Below are positions 44,423-52,836 of a DNA stretch of 63,589 nt, in pieces (within the stretch, counting starts at the first letter, position 1; each line of letters starts with the position of its first letter). Source of the stretch: Lachnospiraceae bacterium (GTDB taxonomy: Bacteria; Bacillota; Clostridia; Lachnospirales; Lachnospiraceae); assembly GCA_009780115.1 (NCBI GenBank), contig WRAQ01000014.1, positions 1-63,589 of the forward strand, written 5' to 3'. A program made the position numbers and the translations under genes. Under the pieces are notes generated by a model, which worked only from the letters and a program-made list of their open reading frames with translations, made no database searches and had not been told where the DNA came from.

Positions 44423-46342
44423 TTATTGAAACTTATGAATTTCACAGATGATATAGTACCAATCAAGGATTGGAGTAGTGTTTACGCTGATAACCGAAGC
44501 GTTAAACAAGTTAAAGTATTCATTTGAATAAAGCGGGACCATCGGCATAAGTTCATTCCAGCGAACCATTAAGTCAAACCACAGGTCAAGGTAGGTAGCA
44601 TTGTCACCCGGTTCAACCCGGCGCATAGCCATCGTCAGACGGTCGATTTCAGGATCATCCATTCCGGCGCCATTCATCCAAGTACCAAGCCAGTCACTAT
44701 GCATATCAAAGTAAGGGTCAAACGGAAGGGCGAATGTAAGTCCCATTGAGAAAGTTGAATAGGTGCGTTCGTAATCTTCCAAGTCGTAGGCATAATAATA
44801 TTCATTCAGAATAATGTCAAAATCAGGGCTGTCGAAATTGTATTTCATACCGGCAAGCGGGGTATTCTTTTGGAATTCGAGTTCCAGAATATTACCGATT
44901 GAAGCGGCAGCGGCAGCATGATTAATAACTAACGGTTCACCGTCAGCATTGTGACGAAGGTAAGTCCCGTCAGCATTTGCTTTGGTACGGTCAAATGGTG
45001 TTTCGCCGTCTTCTTCGAAAAGCCAGGTTGATTGATCAAGATAATCATTGGCCCGGTCAATATTCATTGCGATTGGAATCAATACTTCGCGCAGTTCGCG
45101 TTCTTTTAGAACCGCCATCCATTGAGAAACACCGTAGTAAGAGTCAACTAAACCGCCGTAACCACCAAGGACCTGGTCAAGCAGGGCAGTCCGGTCAACA
45201 AGGCAGGCAATCGCCCAGCGGACGTTGACATCGGCAGTTGGGCCCCAGTCAAGCATCATCGGCATATTGCCAAAACCGTTACGAAGGTAACTTGAGGTCG
45301 ACATAAATTCATCGGCGCGGGCCCGTTCAATTTTTTCACCTTCAATTTGATTCGGAAGCAGGCAGACATCACCGGCAAGCAACATATCGATGTCAGTTTC
45401 TTCCGGTACTGTCCTCTGAACAACCCATTCAAGAGTGGGCACATTGCCATTCATATCAGCTTTAAAGTGAGGGTTTCTCCGTAAGGTAACATTATTATTT
45501 TCATAACTGACAAAATAATAAGGGCCGCTGGTAACGGTCGGGGCATAACGTTCGCCGCCTGAGGTTGAGGCAATACGCTCAGCATCAGCCATGATATCAC
45601 CATCAAAACGGGAACCGTTTTCATCAGAGATAATATTGACATTCGGGGCATAAACCGCTTTGCACAACGGGCGAATAGCAACCAGGCTTGCTTCATAGAA
45701 ATAAGGGAGTTCTGAAGCATCAATAGTTGCGGAAAATTTAAACTCATCAATCAATTGAATACCGGCAAAGTATTCATTTTCGCCGCTAAAATATTCACTA
45801 TATCCAAATAATGACAAATAAAGAGTACTTGCAGCACCGGCTTCAGACCAGGCCGGAGAAGCACGCCATAATACTTCGCTGACATAATCAGCGGCAGTAA
45901 TAGCTGAACCGTCTGACCACTTAAGGTCATTATGTAATTCAAATGTATAAGTTTTGTTGCCTTCATCATCAAGTGAAGTCGTATACTCTTTCACTACTGT
46001 AGGATTTGTTACGATTGACCCGTCGCCTTGAAAGCCAAAAGTACTCATAAAGTTATGTAGAATAATCTTAATCGAATTATCGTAGGCGTTATTACCAAAG
46101 TCATCAATAAAGTCACCGTTAGGGTTTGCACCATAAGCAACAACCAGGGTATCACTTGCTACGTTTGACCTGATGTTTTCCGGCGGGGCAACCACCTCAG
46201 CAACAGGTTCCGATGAATCAGCGGGTTGAGTTTCGCCAGTGGTTTCACTAGGAACGTCAACAACATCGTCATTGCTTGCGCAACCAACGACAAGACTGCT
46301 TATCATCGTAACGGCAAGCAGCAGGGCTAAAATCTTTTTCAT
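44423..46342 (-). CDS. oppA: Oligopeptide-binding lipoprotein, OppA-type (SBP family 5)
   Basis: Extracellular solute-binding lipoprotein of 639 aa. The lipobox is VVGCASN (Cys21) after a hydrophobic signal. Family 5 features include YTFELHNDLKWSDGSAITAADYV near residues 130-150 and the ADVNVRWAIACLVDR segment. It is larger than E. coli OppA (about 540 aa). A consensus promoter lies upstream and AGGAGG at about 7 bp before the ATG. It heads the operon oppA-B-C-D-F. The peptide ligand is unknown. Confidence 0.93.
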   Translation of the reverse strand: MKKILALLLAVTMISSLVVGCASNDDVVDVPSETTGETQPADSSEPVAEVVAPPENIRSNVASDTLVVAYGANPNGDFIDDFGNNAYDNSIKIILHNFMSTFGFQGDGSIVTNPTVVKEYTTSLDDEGNKTYTFELHNDLKWSDGSAITAADYVSEVLWRASPAWSEAGAASTLYLSLFGYSEYFSGENEYFAGIQLIDEFKFSATIDASELPYFYEASLVAIRPLCKAVYAPNVNIISDENGSRFDGDIMADAERIASTSGGERYAPTVTSGPYYFVSYENNNVTLRRNPHFKADMNGNVPTLEWVVQRTVPEETDIDMLLAGDVCLLPNQIEGEKIERARADEFMSTSSYLRNGFGNMPMMLDWGPTADVNVRWAIACLVDRTALLDQVLGGYGGLVDSYYGVSQWMAVLKERELREVLIPIAMNIDRANDYLDQSTWLFEEDGETPFDRTKANADGTYLRHNADGEPLVINHAAAAASIGNILELEFQKNTPLAGMKYNFDSPDFDIILNEYYYAYDLEDYERTYSTFSMGLTFALPFDPYFDMHSDWLGTWMNGAGMDDPEIDRLTMAMRRVEPGDNATYLDLWFDLMVRWNELMPMVPLYSNEYFNLFNASVISVNTTPILDWYYIICEIHKFQ

Positions 46343-46394
46343 TTTAATTTTCCTCCTAAAAAAAATTGATAAAATAATAGATAAATTTCAACTA

Positions 46395-46423
46395 AGAATA
46401 TCATCAAATCCGGCACTTGTCAA
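46395..46423 (-). promoter_or_regulatory. Probable promoter of the opp operon
   Basis: Minus-strand TTGACA (46423-46418) and TATTCT (46400-46395) with a 17-bp spacer, about 50 bp before the oppA start. Confidence 0.7.
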
Positions 46424-46500
46424 TGTTTTTTATTGGAAGGGCAGGCTTTTCTAGGCATTTGAAACAATTTAGTATGGTAAAGCAACAAACCGATGGTTTT

Positions 46501-47745
46501 TTAAGAAAATTTCTCAAATTGTTTTCTCGCATAAAAAATAATAAAAATCGTAAAAATTACGGTGCCAAACACTACCAGCCAAGGTACTGCTTCAAACCAT
46601 TCAAATAAGAAACCATATATCAAACTGCCAATTGCGCTTGCAATAAACGGAAGAATCAGAAATAAAGACATAACTTTCCCAATTAAATCTGAAGGCGTTT
46701 CGGCTTGGATAAAAGCAAATAACGGGATAGTCACTAATTGCATAGCCATAAAAGCCAGCACGGTTGCCGCCGTTATAATTATATAAGCCGGTAAAGCCGG
46801 GGTTTCAAACAAAAATGGCAGACCGATTATCCCAAAAAGCAGCGTTGATATAAAAAGGAGAAACGGTAATCTTTTTATTTTGAGCCGCCCTCCAAGCACC
46901 CCGGCCAAAATTCCGCCGGCTAAACCACCGACCATCATGATACTTTGGTTGTAACCGACCATGTCCATCCCGTAACCGAGATTTTGGGTAATCATTACCG
47001 GGACCCCTACGATAACCATCGGAACCAGCGCTAATTGTAAAAAGAAAGCAATAAAAGCACTCTTGGCAATGATAGGGTTTTCCTTAACCATATATTTTGC
47101 CGATTGTAATAAATCACTTTTCACTACCTCAATAATACTTCCGGTGCTTTCCGGCTTCTGATAAGGAATACGGATAAGCAAATCCATCACAGCAGTAATC
47201 GCAAAACAAACCGCACTCACTAAAAGAATAGGGAATAAACCGAACCTTGCATATAAGAGGCCGGCAATCGCCATCCCCGACATACTTGAAAGCATATTTA
47301 CAATACTGACGGCTGAATTAGCCGAAACCAGCTTTTCAGCGGAAGAAAGGGCAGGGACACTGGCTTGGACAGCGGGCATATACATACCCTGAATCGCATT
47401 TAGCGCCATTAGCTTGATAATAACTAGTGGTACAGCCGCCGCTATTAAACCGCTTGCAATCATATATAGAACTATAATAACCGTTGTAGAAGCATCAAGC
47501 CAAAACATAATCCGCTGTTTTCTTAAACGGTCTGCCAAAATTCCGCCGATTGGCGAAGTAATAATTAATGCAATATAAGGCAGGGCAAGAACAAGTCCAT
47601 ACATAGCCGCCGATTCGCTGATATCCAGAATATAAAGGGGTAAAGCAAAACTTAAAATCATGTTGCCGAAAATTGAAACCGTCTGCCCGAAAACAAGCAA
47701 AGAAAAATCGCGGTTCCATAAACGTAATTGGGTTGTGTTTGACAT
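46501..47745 (-). CDS. MFS transporter (drug-efflux-like)
   Basis: 414-aa major facilitator protein with 12 predicted TM segments. Motif A-like loops are SPIGGILADRLRKQR (residues about 59-73) and GGLAGGILAGVLGGRLKIKR. The sequence resembles the MFS_3 group that includes macrolide-efflux carriers; the substrate cannot be deduced. ATG 47745 is preceded by GGAGG at 8 bp. It is probably transcribed alone, since a terminator for pgsA lies upstream. Confidence 0.85.
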   Translation of the reverse strand: MSNTTQLRLWNRDFSLLVFGQTVSIFGNMILSFALPLYILDISESAAMYGLVLALPYIALIITSPIGGILADRLRKQRIMFWLDASTTVIIVLYMIASGLIAAAVPLVIIKLMALNAIQGMYMPAVQASVPALSSAEKLVSANSAVSIVNMLSSMSGMAIAGLLYARFGLFPILLVSAVCFAITAVMDLLIRIPYQKPESTGSIIEVVKSDLLQSAKYMVKENPIIAKSAFIAFFLQLALVPMVIVGVPVMITQNLGYGMDMVGYNQSIMMVGGLAGGILAGVLGGRLKIKRLPFLLFISTLLFGIIGLPFLFETPALPAYIIITAATVLAFMAMQLVTIPLFAFIQAETPSDLIGKVMSLFLILPFIASAIGSLIYGFLFEWFEAVPWLVVFGTVIFTIFIIFYARKQFEKFS

Positions 47746-47782
47746 TTGGTGTTTCCTCCGTTTTTTCTGTTAATACTAATAC

Positions 47783-47838
47783 GCAACTGCCCGGTTGCAC
47801 TACCAATTTCAGCTTTCATTTTGACAACTATCAGTTGC
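47783..47838. promoter_or_regulatory. Pair of GCAAC..GTTG palindromes upstream of the MFS gene
   Basis: GCAACTGCCCGGTTGC at 47783-47798 and CAACTATCAGTTGC at 47825-47838 share inverted GCAAC/GTTGC half-sites about 40 bp apart, just before the MFS ribosome-binding site. They may be operators for an unidentified regulator. Confidence 0.35.
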
Positions 47839-47856
47839 AAATGAGTTTAAGTAATC

Positions 47857-47881
47857 AAAAAGAACGCTCTTTTGCGTTCTT
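47857..47881 (-). terminator. Intrinsic terminator after pgsA
   Basis: AAGAACGC AAAAGA GCGTTCTT on the minus strand, followed by TTTGATT. It is about 64 bp after the pgsA stop. Confidence 0.75.
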
Positions 47882-47884
47882 CCC

Positions 47885-47950
47885 ACGTGAAGTTTTAGTT
47901 ATTCTTTGGTGGCGGACCATTGTCCGGCACCTTAGAATAACTCTTCACGT
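47885..47950. repeat. Family B hairpin, copy B3, overlapping the pgsA stop
   Basis: ACGTGAAG TTTT AGTTATTCT opens and AGAATAACT CTTCACGT closes; the inner stems are GGTG/CACC and CGGAC..GTCCG. The pgsA stop codon (47945) lies within the closing arm. The asymmetric TTTT bulge is shared with B1 and B2. Confidence 0.85.
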
Positions 47951-48487
47951 TTTCATCACTTTCCAATTTTTGACCAAATAATCCACCAATGATATTACGG
48001 TGAGGACTATGGCAGTCCAAGTGACGATTTCGGTTAGAATCCAGAGAATATTGAGGTCGGCAATCAACATGCAGACCATAACGATTTGAACGATAGTTTT
48101 GAACTTGCCCCAAAAGCTGGCCGCAATAACAACGCCATTGTCGGCGGCAATCAAACGGAAACCACTGATGGTAAATTCGCGGAAGATAATTAAAATAACC
48201 ATCCATGCCGGAATCCGGCCTAGCTCAACCAGGGCAATAAGGGCAGAACAGACCATTAACTTATCGGCAAGCGGGTCCATAAATTTTCCGAAATTGGTGA
48301 CAAGATTGTATTTCCTTGCGATAATCCCATCAAATAAGTCGGTCAGGCTTGCGGCAATAAATATTGTAAAAGCAATCCAGTTATGATAGGGAATCACCGG
48401 TATCAGAGCTGTGGGAAGCAAAAGGAAGAATAAAAAAATGGGAATCATTATTATTCGTAAGATTGTTAATTGATTGGGGATGTTCAT
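47945..48487 (-). CDS. pgsA: CDP-diacylglycerol--glycerol-3-phosphate 3-phosphatidyltransferase
   Basis: First committed step of phosphatidylglycerol synthesis in the membrane. The CDP-alcohol phosphatidyltransferase motif is complete: DLFDGIIARKYNLVTNFGKF followed by MDPLADK. About four to five TM segments. ATG 48487 (MNIPNQLTILR) gives 180 aa; a longer frame from 48535 is not family-like. It follows rimO after a 160-bp hairpin-rich spacer, a common gene order in clostridia. Confidence 0.95.
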   Translation of the reverse strand: MNIPNQLTILRIIMIPIFLFFLLLPTALIPVIPYHNWIAFTIFIAASLTDLFDGIIARKYNLVTNFGKFMDPLADKLMVCSALIALVELGRIPAWMVILIIFREFTISGFRLIAADNGVVIAASFWGKFKTIVQIVMVCMLIADLNILWILTEIVTWTAIVLTVISLVDYLVKNWKVMKT

Positions 48488-48536
48488 ATGATTACCATAC
48501 CTTTCTGGAATATCCTTTTTACTAAGGGTACTCACG

Positions 48537-48587
48537 GATTGCTACGTGCGGACTCAGCATAGCTGAGTTTATGCACTCCCGCAATCC
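48537..48587. repeat. Nested hairpin between rimO and pgsA
   Basis: GGATTGC pairs with GCAATCC, GTGC with GCAC, and ACTCAGC with GCTGAGT around a 3-base loop. A second small hairpin GCCC TAACC GGGC follows. It lies in the co-transcribed spacer. Confidence 0.75.
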
Positions 48588-48644
48588 TAAAACCATTCGA
48601 AATCCGCCCTAACCGGGCTACTTTCTCATGTTTTTGCGGGCCAT

Positions 48645-48685
48645 AAAGTCATGTTTTTTCATGCAAGCATGAATCACATGACTTT
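48645..48685. repeat. Palindrome across the rimO stop codon
   Basis: AAAGTCATG pairs with CATGACTTT, with inner CATGC AA GCATG. It encodes the last residues of RimO (SCDSCLHEKT). Confidence 0.75.
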
Positions 48686-50082
48686 TCAACCCTAGTACCT
48701 ATCAAATCATAATAATATGAAGCTGTGACCAGCACCTCAACAAAATCGCCGCTAAGCAGTTCCCGCTCGCTCTTGACAAACAGATATCCGTCGATGCCCG
48801 GTGCATCACGGTAAGTACGGGCGACATAAACTTTCCCGTTCTCATCATCAATTAATGTACTTGCCGGCAAATCAATTTCGTCACCGATATCTTCATCAGC
48901 TACATTACCTTCTATCATCACCTCAAGGCGCTTGCCAACCATTTCAGCGGCAATTGCAAAAGCGATTTGCTGTTGTTTTTCCATCAACTTCTTGTGCCGG
49001 CGTTTCTTTGTCCACTCCCGGACTTGGCCGGGCATCATCGCTGCCGGGGTATCTTCTTCCGCCGAATATGTAAAAACACCTAACCGGTCGAATTTCATCT
49101 CTTCTATTAAACGTAAATTTTCCAAGTGGTCGGTCTTTGACTCACCGGGGAAGCCGGTTATCAAGGTTGTCCGCAGACAAATATCAGGGATTTCCCGGCG
49201 TAATTTTTTAATTAAATCTACTATATTATTGCGGTTCGCCTTTCGGCCCATCCGCTTCAAAATACCATCAGCACCATGTTGAATCGGTATATCCAGATAA
49301 TGGCAAATTTTCGGTTCGCTGCGAAGCACCTCGATTAGTTCATCGGTTATTTCTTCAGGGTAACAATAAAGTAAACGAATCCACTTTAACCCTTCAATCT
49401 CACATAATTTTTTCAATAATTCCGGCAGCATTTTCCGCCCGTACAAATCCACACCATATAATGTCGTTTCCTGGGCAACTAGAATTAATTCTTTTACTCC
49501 GCCATTCACTAAATTGACCGCATCAGTCAACACTTTTTCCAGCGCGGCTGACCGGTAATCACCGCGAATTTTGGGGATAATACAATATGTACAGTGCTTA
49601 TCACAACCTTCGGCAATTTTTAAATAAGCATAATGTCCGCCGGTGGTTACAATTCTTTTACCGTTTAGTACCGGTTCCCTATTTTCACCATCTTCGCTAA
49701 AGTAATCGGCAGATTTTGCATTATTTAATACATTTTCAATCGCAAGACATATATCTGCCGTCGCCATAACCCCAACGATAGCATCAACCTCCGGAATCTC
49801 TGCTCTTAATTCGTTCCGGTAACGTTCAGACAAACATCCGGTAACAATTAGGGCTTTACATTTTCCGCTTTTTTTGTGTTCAGCAAGTCTAAGAATTGCT
49901 TCAATACTTTCCATCTTGGCATCATGAATAAAACAGCAGGTATTGATAACGATAATATCTGCTGCCTCTTCTTCATCCGTAAAACAATACCCTTTTTCCC
50001 AAAGGTTCGTGATCATGACTTCAGAATCAACCAGATTCTTGTCACATCCCAATGATACAAAATGTATTCTATTACTACTCAT
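48649..50082 (-). CDS. rimO: Ribosomal protein S12 methylthiotransferase RimO
   Basis: Radical SAM enzyme that adds a methylthio group to Asp of ribosomal protein S12. The 477-aa protein has an N-terminal UPF0004 domain with three cluster cysteines (SLGCDKN, NTCCF, VTGCLSERY), the radical SAM CDKHCTYC motif and a C-terminal TRAM domain. The tail after YYYDLIG (about 15 residues with two Cys) is unlike the family and is encoded by a palindrome. ATG overlaps the rpoZ end by 8 bp. Confidence 0.96.
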   Translation of the reverse strand: MSSNRIHFVSLGCDKNLVDSEVMITNLWEKGYCFTDEEEAADIIVINTCCFIHDAKMESIEAILRLAEHKKSGKCKALIVTGCLSERYRNELRAEIPEVDAIVGVMATADICLAIENVLNNAKSADYFSEDGENREPVLNGKRIVTTGGHYAYLKIAEGCDKHCTYCIIPKIRGDYRSAALEKVLTDAVNLVNGGVKELILVAQETTLYGVDLYGRKMLPELLKKLCEIEGLKWIRLLYCYPEEITDELIEVLRSEPKICHYLDIPIQHGADGILKRMGRKANRNNIVDLIKKLRREIPDICLRTTLITGFPGESKTDHLENLRLIEEMKFDRLGVFTYSAEEDTPAAMMPGQVREWTKKRRHKKLMEKQQQIAFAIAAEMVGKRLEVMIEGNVADEDIGDEIDLPASTLIDDENGKVYVARTYRDAPGIDGYLFVKSERELLSGDFVEVLVTASYYYDLIGTRVEKSCDSCLHEKT

Positions 50083-50461
50083 CTGCGCCGGTCTCTGCCT
50101 CTCCCTGCGTTGTATCTTCTTTTATTTCCTGAACCTCATCAATTTTTGCTTCGGTTTTTTCATTATCGCCTTCAGGTTCTTCACCTAAGTCAATCACCGG
50201 CTCGGCCATCGCTTCACGGGCACGTCTTGCTTCATCTTCTGTCAAAATCTTAATTTTTCCTTGATTAAGCTCTTCAACAGCCATCGACAGCGGTTTGGTT
50301 TTGTTGGTATTAATCAGGGTATCTTCACCGGAAATAAGCTGCCTTGCTCTTTTTGATGTCGCCATAACGATGGAATAACGGCTGTTAACAACCGGTGCCT
50401 CGCCTGGTTCAACCTCACTGTTTACAATTTTCATCAAGTCTGAATAAGATGGATGTAACAT
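50075..50461 (-). CDS. rpoZ: RNA polymerase omega subunit
   Basis: 128-aa omega-like protein. The conserved core is SRYSIVMATSKRARQL followed by KPLSMAVEELNQGKI. The C-terminal 40 residues are acidic and low-complexity, longer than in many omegas. It lies between gmk and rimO; the yicC-gmk-rpoZ order is standard for Firmicutes. Confidence 0.94.
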   Translation of the reverse strand: MLHPSYSDLMKIVNSEVEPGEAPVVNSRYSIVMATSKRARQLISGEDTLINTNKTKPLSMAVEELNQGKIKILTEDEARRAREAMAEPVIDLGEEPEGDNEKTEAKIDEVQEIKEDTTQGEAETGADE

Positions 50462-50493
50462 TTTTTTACCTAACCTTTCATATTTAAAATTCT

Positions 50494-51108
50494 TTATGAT
50501 AAATCATTTCTAAGCTTCTTAATAAAATCAATGTTGCGGGCCGGGGCGGCATGGGCGGCGGTAATAATTTCATGTAAACGGATAACACATTCATTCAAAT
50601 CATCGTTGATTACCAGATAATCATAAAATTCAATCCCTTCTGCTTCTTCTCCTGCCCTTCTCAAACGCTTTTCAATAATCTCACCGGTTTCGGTACCGCG
50701 TTTCAATAACCGTTTCCTAAGTTCATCAATGCTGGGCGGCATTACGAAAAGTAATAAAGCGGAGGGAAATTTTTCTTTGACTTTTAAAGCCCCTTGGATT
50801 TCAATTTCCAGTAATACATCTTTTCCGGCTTCTAATTCTTTCTCAACATATTCAACGGGGGTCCCATAATAATTATCAACATAAGTTGCGTATTCGATTA
50901 ATCCGTCGGCGGCGATAACCTCTTCAAATCTTTCGCGGGAGGTAAAATAATATTCCCGGCCATCTACTTCCCCTACCCGGGGTTCTCTGGTTGTCATTGA
51001 AACAGAAAGGGCATAACCCTCATATTCAGACACCAGTTTTTTCATCAACGTTCCTTTGCCGGCACCGGAAAAACCCGATACGACAATCAGGATCCCTTTT
51101 TTTTCCAT
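50494..51108 (-). CDS. gmk: Guanylate kinase
   Basis: Phosphorylates GMP to GDP. 204 aa, with P-loop GFSGAGKGTLMKKL, SMTTREPRVGEVDGREYYF (GMP-binding) and LLEIEIQGALKVKEK. ATG 51108 follows GAAGGGA. It sits between yicC and rpoZ. Confidence 0.97.
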   Translation of the reverse strand: MEKKGILIVVSGFSGAGKGTLMKKLVSEYEGYALSVSMTTREPRVGEVDGREYYFTSRERFEEVIAADGLIEYATYVDNYYGTPVEYVEKELEAGKDVLLEIEIQGALKVKEKFPSALLLFVMPPSIDELRKRLLKRGTETGEIIEKRLRRAGEEAEGIEFYDYLVINDDLNECVIRLHEIITAAHAAPARNIDFIKKLRNDLS

Positions 51109-51144
51109 TGATATCCCTTCAATATTTAAGATTTGACCCTAGTA

Positions 51145-52023
51145 TTACTCCAGATTTTGGATTTGTTCCCTTATTTTTTCAATTTCGGTTTTCAATTCAA
51201 TCGCATAATTCGTTACATCTAAATCATTCGCTTTTGACATAATTGTGTTTGCTTCGCGATTCATCTCTTGCGCGATAAAGTCGAGTTTGCGCCCGATATT
51301 TCCGCCTTCATTCAGAGTTTCTTCCGTAGCTTCTATATGGCTTCTTAAGCGGACCAGTTCCTCATCCAAACAAGCCCGGTCAGCAAAGATAGTTACTTCA
51401 GTAAGAAGGCGTGCTTCATCAATTTTCGCATCTTCTAACAAATTTTTTACTTTATCAAGTAATTTCTGATGATATTCAGCAACAATTCTCGGCGCCCGTT
51501 CGGTTATATAGTCGATATTAACTATCATCCCTTTAAGTTTTGCCAATAAATCCTCACGTAAATTTTCCCCTTCTTTTATCCGCGTTTCAACAAACTGTTT
51601 TACTGCGATATCAATCGCTTTCGACAGATGGCTCCAGAGCTCTTCTTCACAAGCTGTTTGCTCTTCCATCGTAATTACTTCCGGATAACGCGACAAAGTC
51701 GAGGTCCGGATATCATAATCTAACCCGAAATCATTGCTGATTGTCTTAAGATGCTGCATATATTCAGCGGCAAGTTCTTTGTTGTATTTTACGCAAAGAT
51801 TAGCTTCTGTCAGATCTTCGTAGGCAATATAGATATCTACTTTGCCCCGTTGCATATGATTTTTTAGCTCATTACGAATATTTGCTTCAAAAAAACTAAG
51901 CTTTTTCGGCATTCTGATAAAAAAATCGAGGTAACGGTGATTAACTGCTTTAATTTCAACGGTAAACTTTCGTTCACCTTCGTATATTTCCGAACGGCCA
52001 AAACCGGTCATGCTTTTAATCAT
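51145..52023 (-). CDS. yicC: YicC-family endoribonuclease-like protein
   Basis: 292-aa member of the YicC/YloC family. It begins MIKSMTGFGRSEIYEGERKF, has KAVNHRYLDFFIRMP, and ends with GRKLDFIAQEMNREANTIMSKAND, all strongly conserved. YicC homologues act as RNases in E. coli and B. subtilis. It starts the yicC-gmk-rpoZ-rimO-pgsA unit from its own promoter. The small remA/DUF370 gene often present between yicC and gmk is absent. Confidence 0.94.
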   Translation of the reverse strand: MIKSMTGFGRSEIYEGERKFTVEIKAVNHRYLDFFIRMPKKLSFFEANIRNELKNHMQRGKVDIYIAYEDLTEANLCVKYNKELAAEYMQHLKTISNDFGLDYDIRTSTLSRYPEVITMEEQTACEEELWSHLSKAIDIAVKQFVETRIKEGENLREDLLAKLKGMIVNIDYITERAPRIVAEYHQKLLDKVKNLLEDAKIDEARLLTEVTIFADRACLDEELVRLRSHIEATEETLNEGGNIGRKLDFIAQEMNREANTIMSKANDLDVTNYAIELKTEIEKIREQIQNLE

Positions 52024-52063
52024 CTTTTGTCCTCGTTTTTGCCTTTTACTACCAATAGAATAT

Positions 52064-52092
52064 ATTATAAGTTACCGGAGCAAATACGTCAA
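52064..52092 (-). promoter_or_regulatory. Probable sigma-A promoter of yicC-gmk-rpoZ
   Basis: Minus-strand TTGACG (52092-52087), 17-bp spacer, TATAAT (52069-52064). Confidence 0.75.
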
Positions 52093-52123
52093 GTATTACC
52101 AGTGTAATCGTAAAATCTTCGGG

Positions 52124-52130
52124 CATACTA
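52124..52130 (+). promoter_or_regulatory. Possible sporulation-sigma -10 box for the coat-like pair
   Basis: CATACTA matches the -10 of sigma-G/sigma-E-type promoters, and GTAAT about 16 bp upstream could be a -35. It lies 75 bp before the first coat-like ATG. Weak evidence only. Confidence 0.35.
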
Positions 52131-52147
52131 TTCACAACTAGTAATAG

Positions 52148-52181
52148 TGCACACAAATCGCTAAAAGCGCGATTTGGCGCT
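52148..52181. repeat. Family D palindromic repeat, third copy
   Basis: TGCACACAAATCGC TAAAAGC GCGATTTGGCGCT, very similar to 25336-25369. Here it lies in the 5' region of the coat-like pair. Confidence 0.75.
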
Positions 52182-52204
52182 GATAAGAAAGGAAGGATAA
52201 TTAA

Positions 52205-52390
52205 ATGGCAAATTTATCTGAATTAGAATTACAGAATCTCCGTCACTTAATTGGCGGTTATGACACAGCACATTGTAAAATGAATGAATATGCATCCGTT
52301 GCTGAAGACAAGCAAATCAAGCAGTTTTTTGAAAAAGGCGCGCAGTCGGCAATGGATAATAAAAATACGTTAATGGAGTTCTTACAATAA
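52205..52390 (+). CDS. Small helical protein, probable spore-coat-associated
   Basis: 61 aa, with the pattern LSELELQNLRHLIGGYDTAH and a helical C-terminus. ATG 52205 is preceded by GGAAGGA. It precedes a CotF-like gene by 19 bp and is likely co-transcribed. The two together resemble the paired short coat/ferritin-like proteins of clostridial spore formers. The assignment is contextual. Confidence 0.7.
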   Translation: MANLSELELQNLRHLIGGYDTAHCKMNEYASVAEDKQIKQFFEKGAQSAMDNKNTLMEFLQ

Positions 52391-52409
52391 GGAAAGGAGC
52401 AAAATTAAA

Positions 52410-52667
52410 ATGATTGACGAAAAAACCATGGTAACAGATACTTTAGTTGGTATAAACGGTGAACTTGTCAGTTTTGCGAGCATGATTCCGCAAACTGAAA
52501 ATGAAGAATTAAAGCAAACCTTAATGCAGTTTAGAAATGCCTGTGAACAGTCGCAGGAAGAAATTTTCCAAATTGCCCGCGAACGTTCTTATCACGTTCC
52601 GGCCCCGAAAGCTTCACAGAAAGATGTTGACCACTTGCGGTCATTGTTTGAGAGCGGGGTTATGTAA
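52410..52667 (+). CDS. CotF-like spore coat protein
   Basis: 85 aa. The segment DEKTMVTDTLVGINGELVSF and a second helix ending QEEIFQIARERSYHVP match the CotF/ferritin-like coat family by pattern. GAAAGGAG lies 9 bp before ATG 52410. Its stop lies in the left arm of a long snapback sequence. Presumed to be made in the mother cell during coat formation. Confidence 0.75.
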   Translation: MIDEKTMVTDTLVGINGELVSFASMIPQTENEELKQTLMQFRNACEQSQEEIFQIARERSYHVPAPKASQKDVDHLRSLFESGVM

Positions 52668-52836
52668 TATTCTTTGCGTTAAATCCGCGTGTGACATCTC
52701 TGTACTTCACCGCAGTTGACGCTTTCGCTCGATGTAAAACGTAACGGTACTAAGGCGGTATAGTAAACCGCCTAGTGCCGACGTTTTCCAACGCACTGCT
52801 TGTGAAGTCAGAATGTCACTCACGAGTATTACATAA
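52660..52836. repeat. 177-bp snapback sequence between convergent genes
   Basis: Successive complementary pairs from outside to inside: TTATGTAATA/TATTACATAA, GTGACAT/ATGTCAC, CTTCAC/GTGAAG, CAGT/ACTG, AAAACGT/ACGTTTT and GGCGGT/ACCGCC. Both the CotF-like and rqcH stop codons lie in the outer arms. It may stop transcription from both sides, but there is no long U-tract. Confidence 0.85.
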
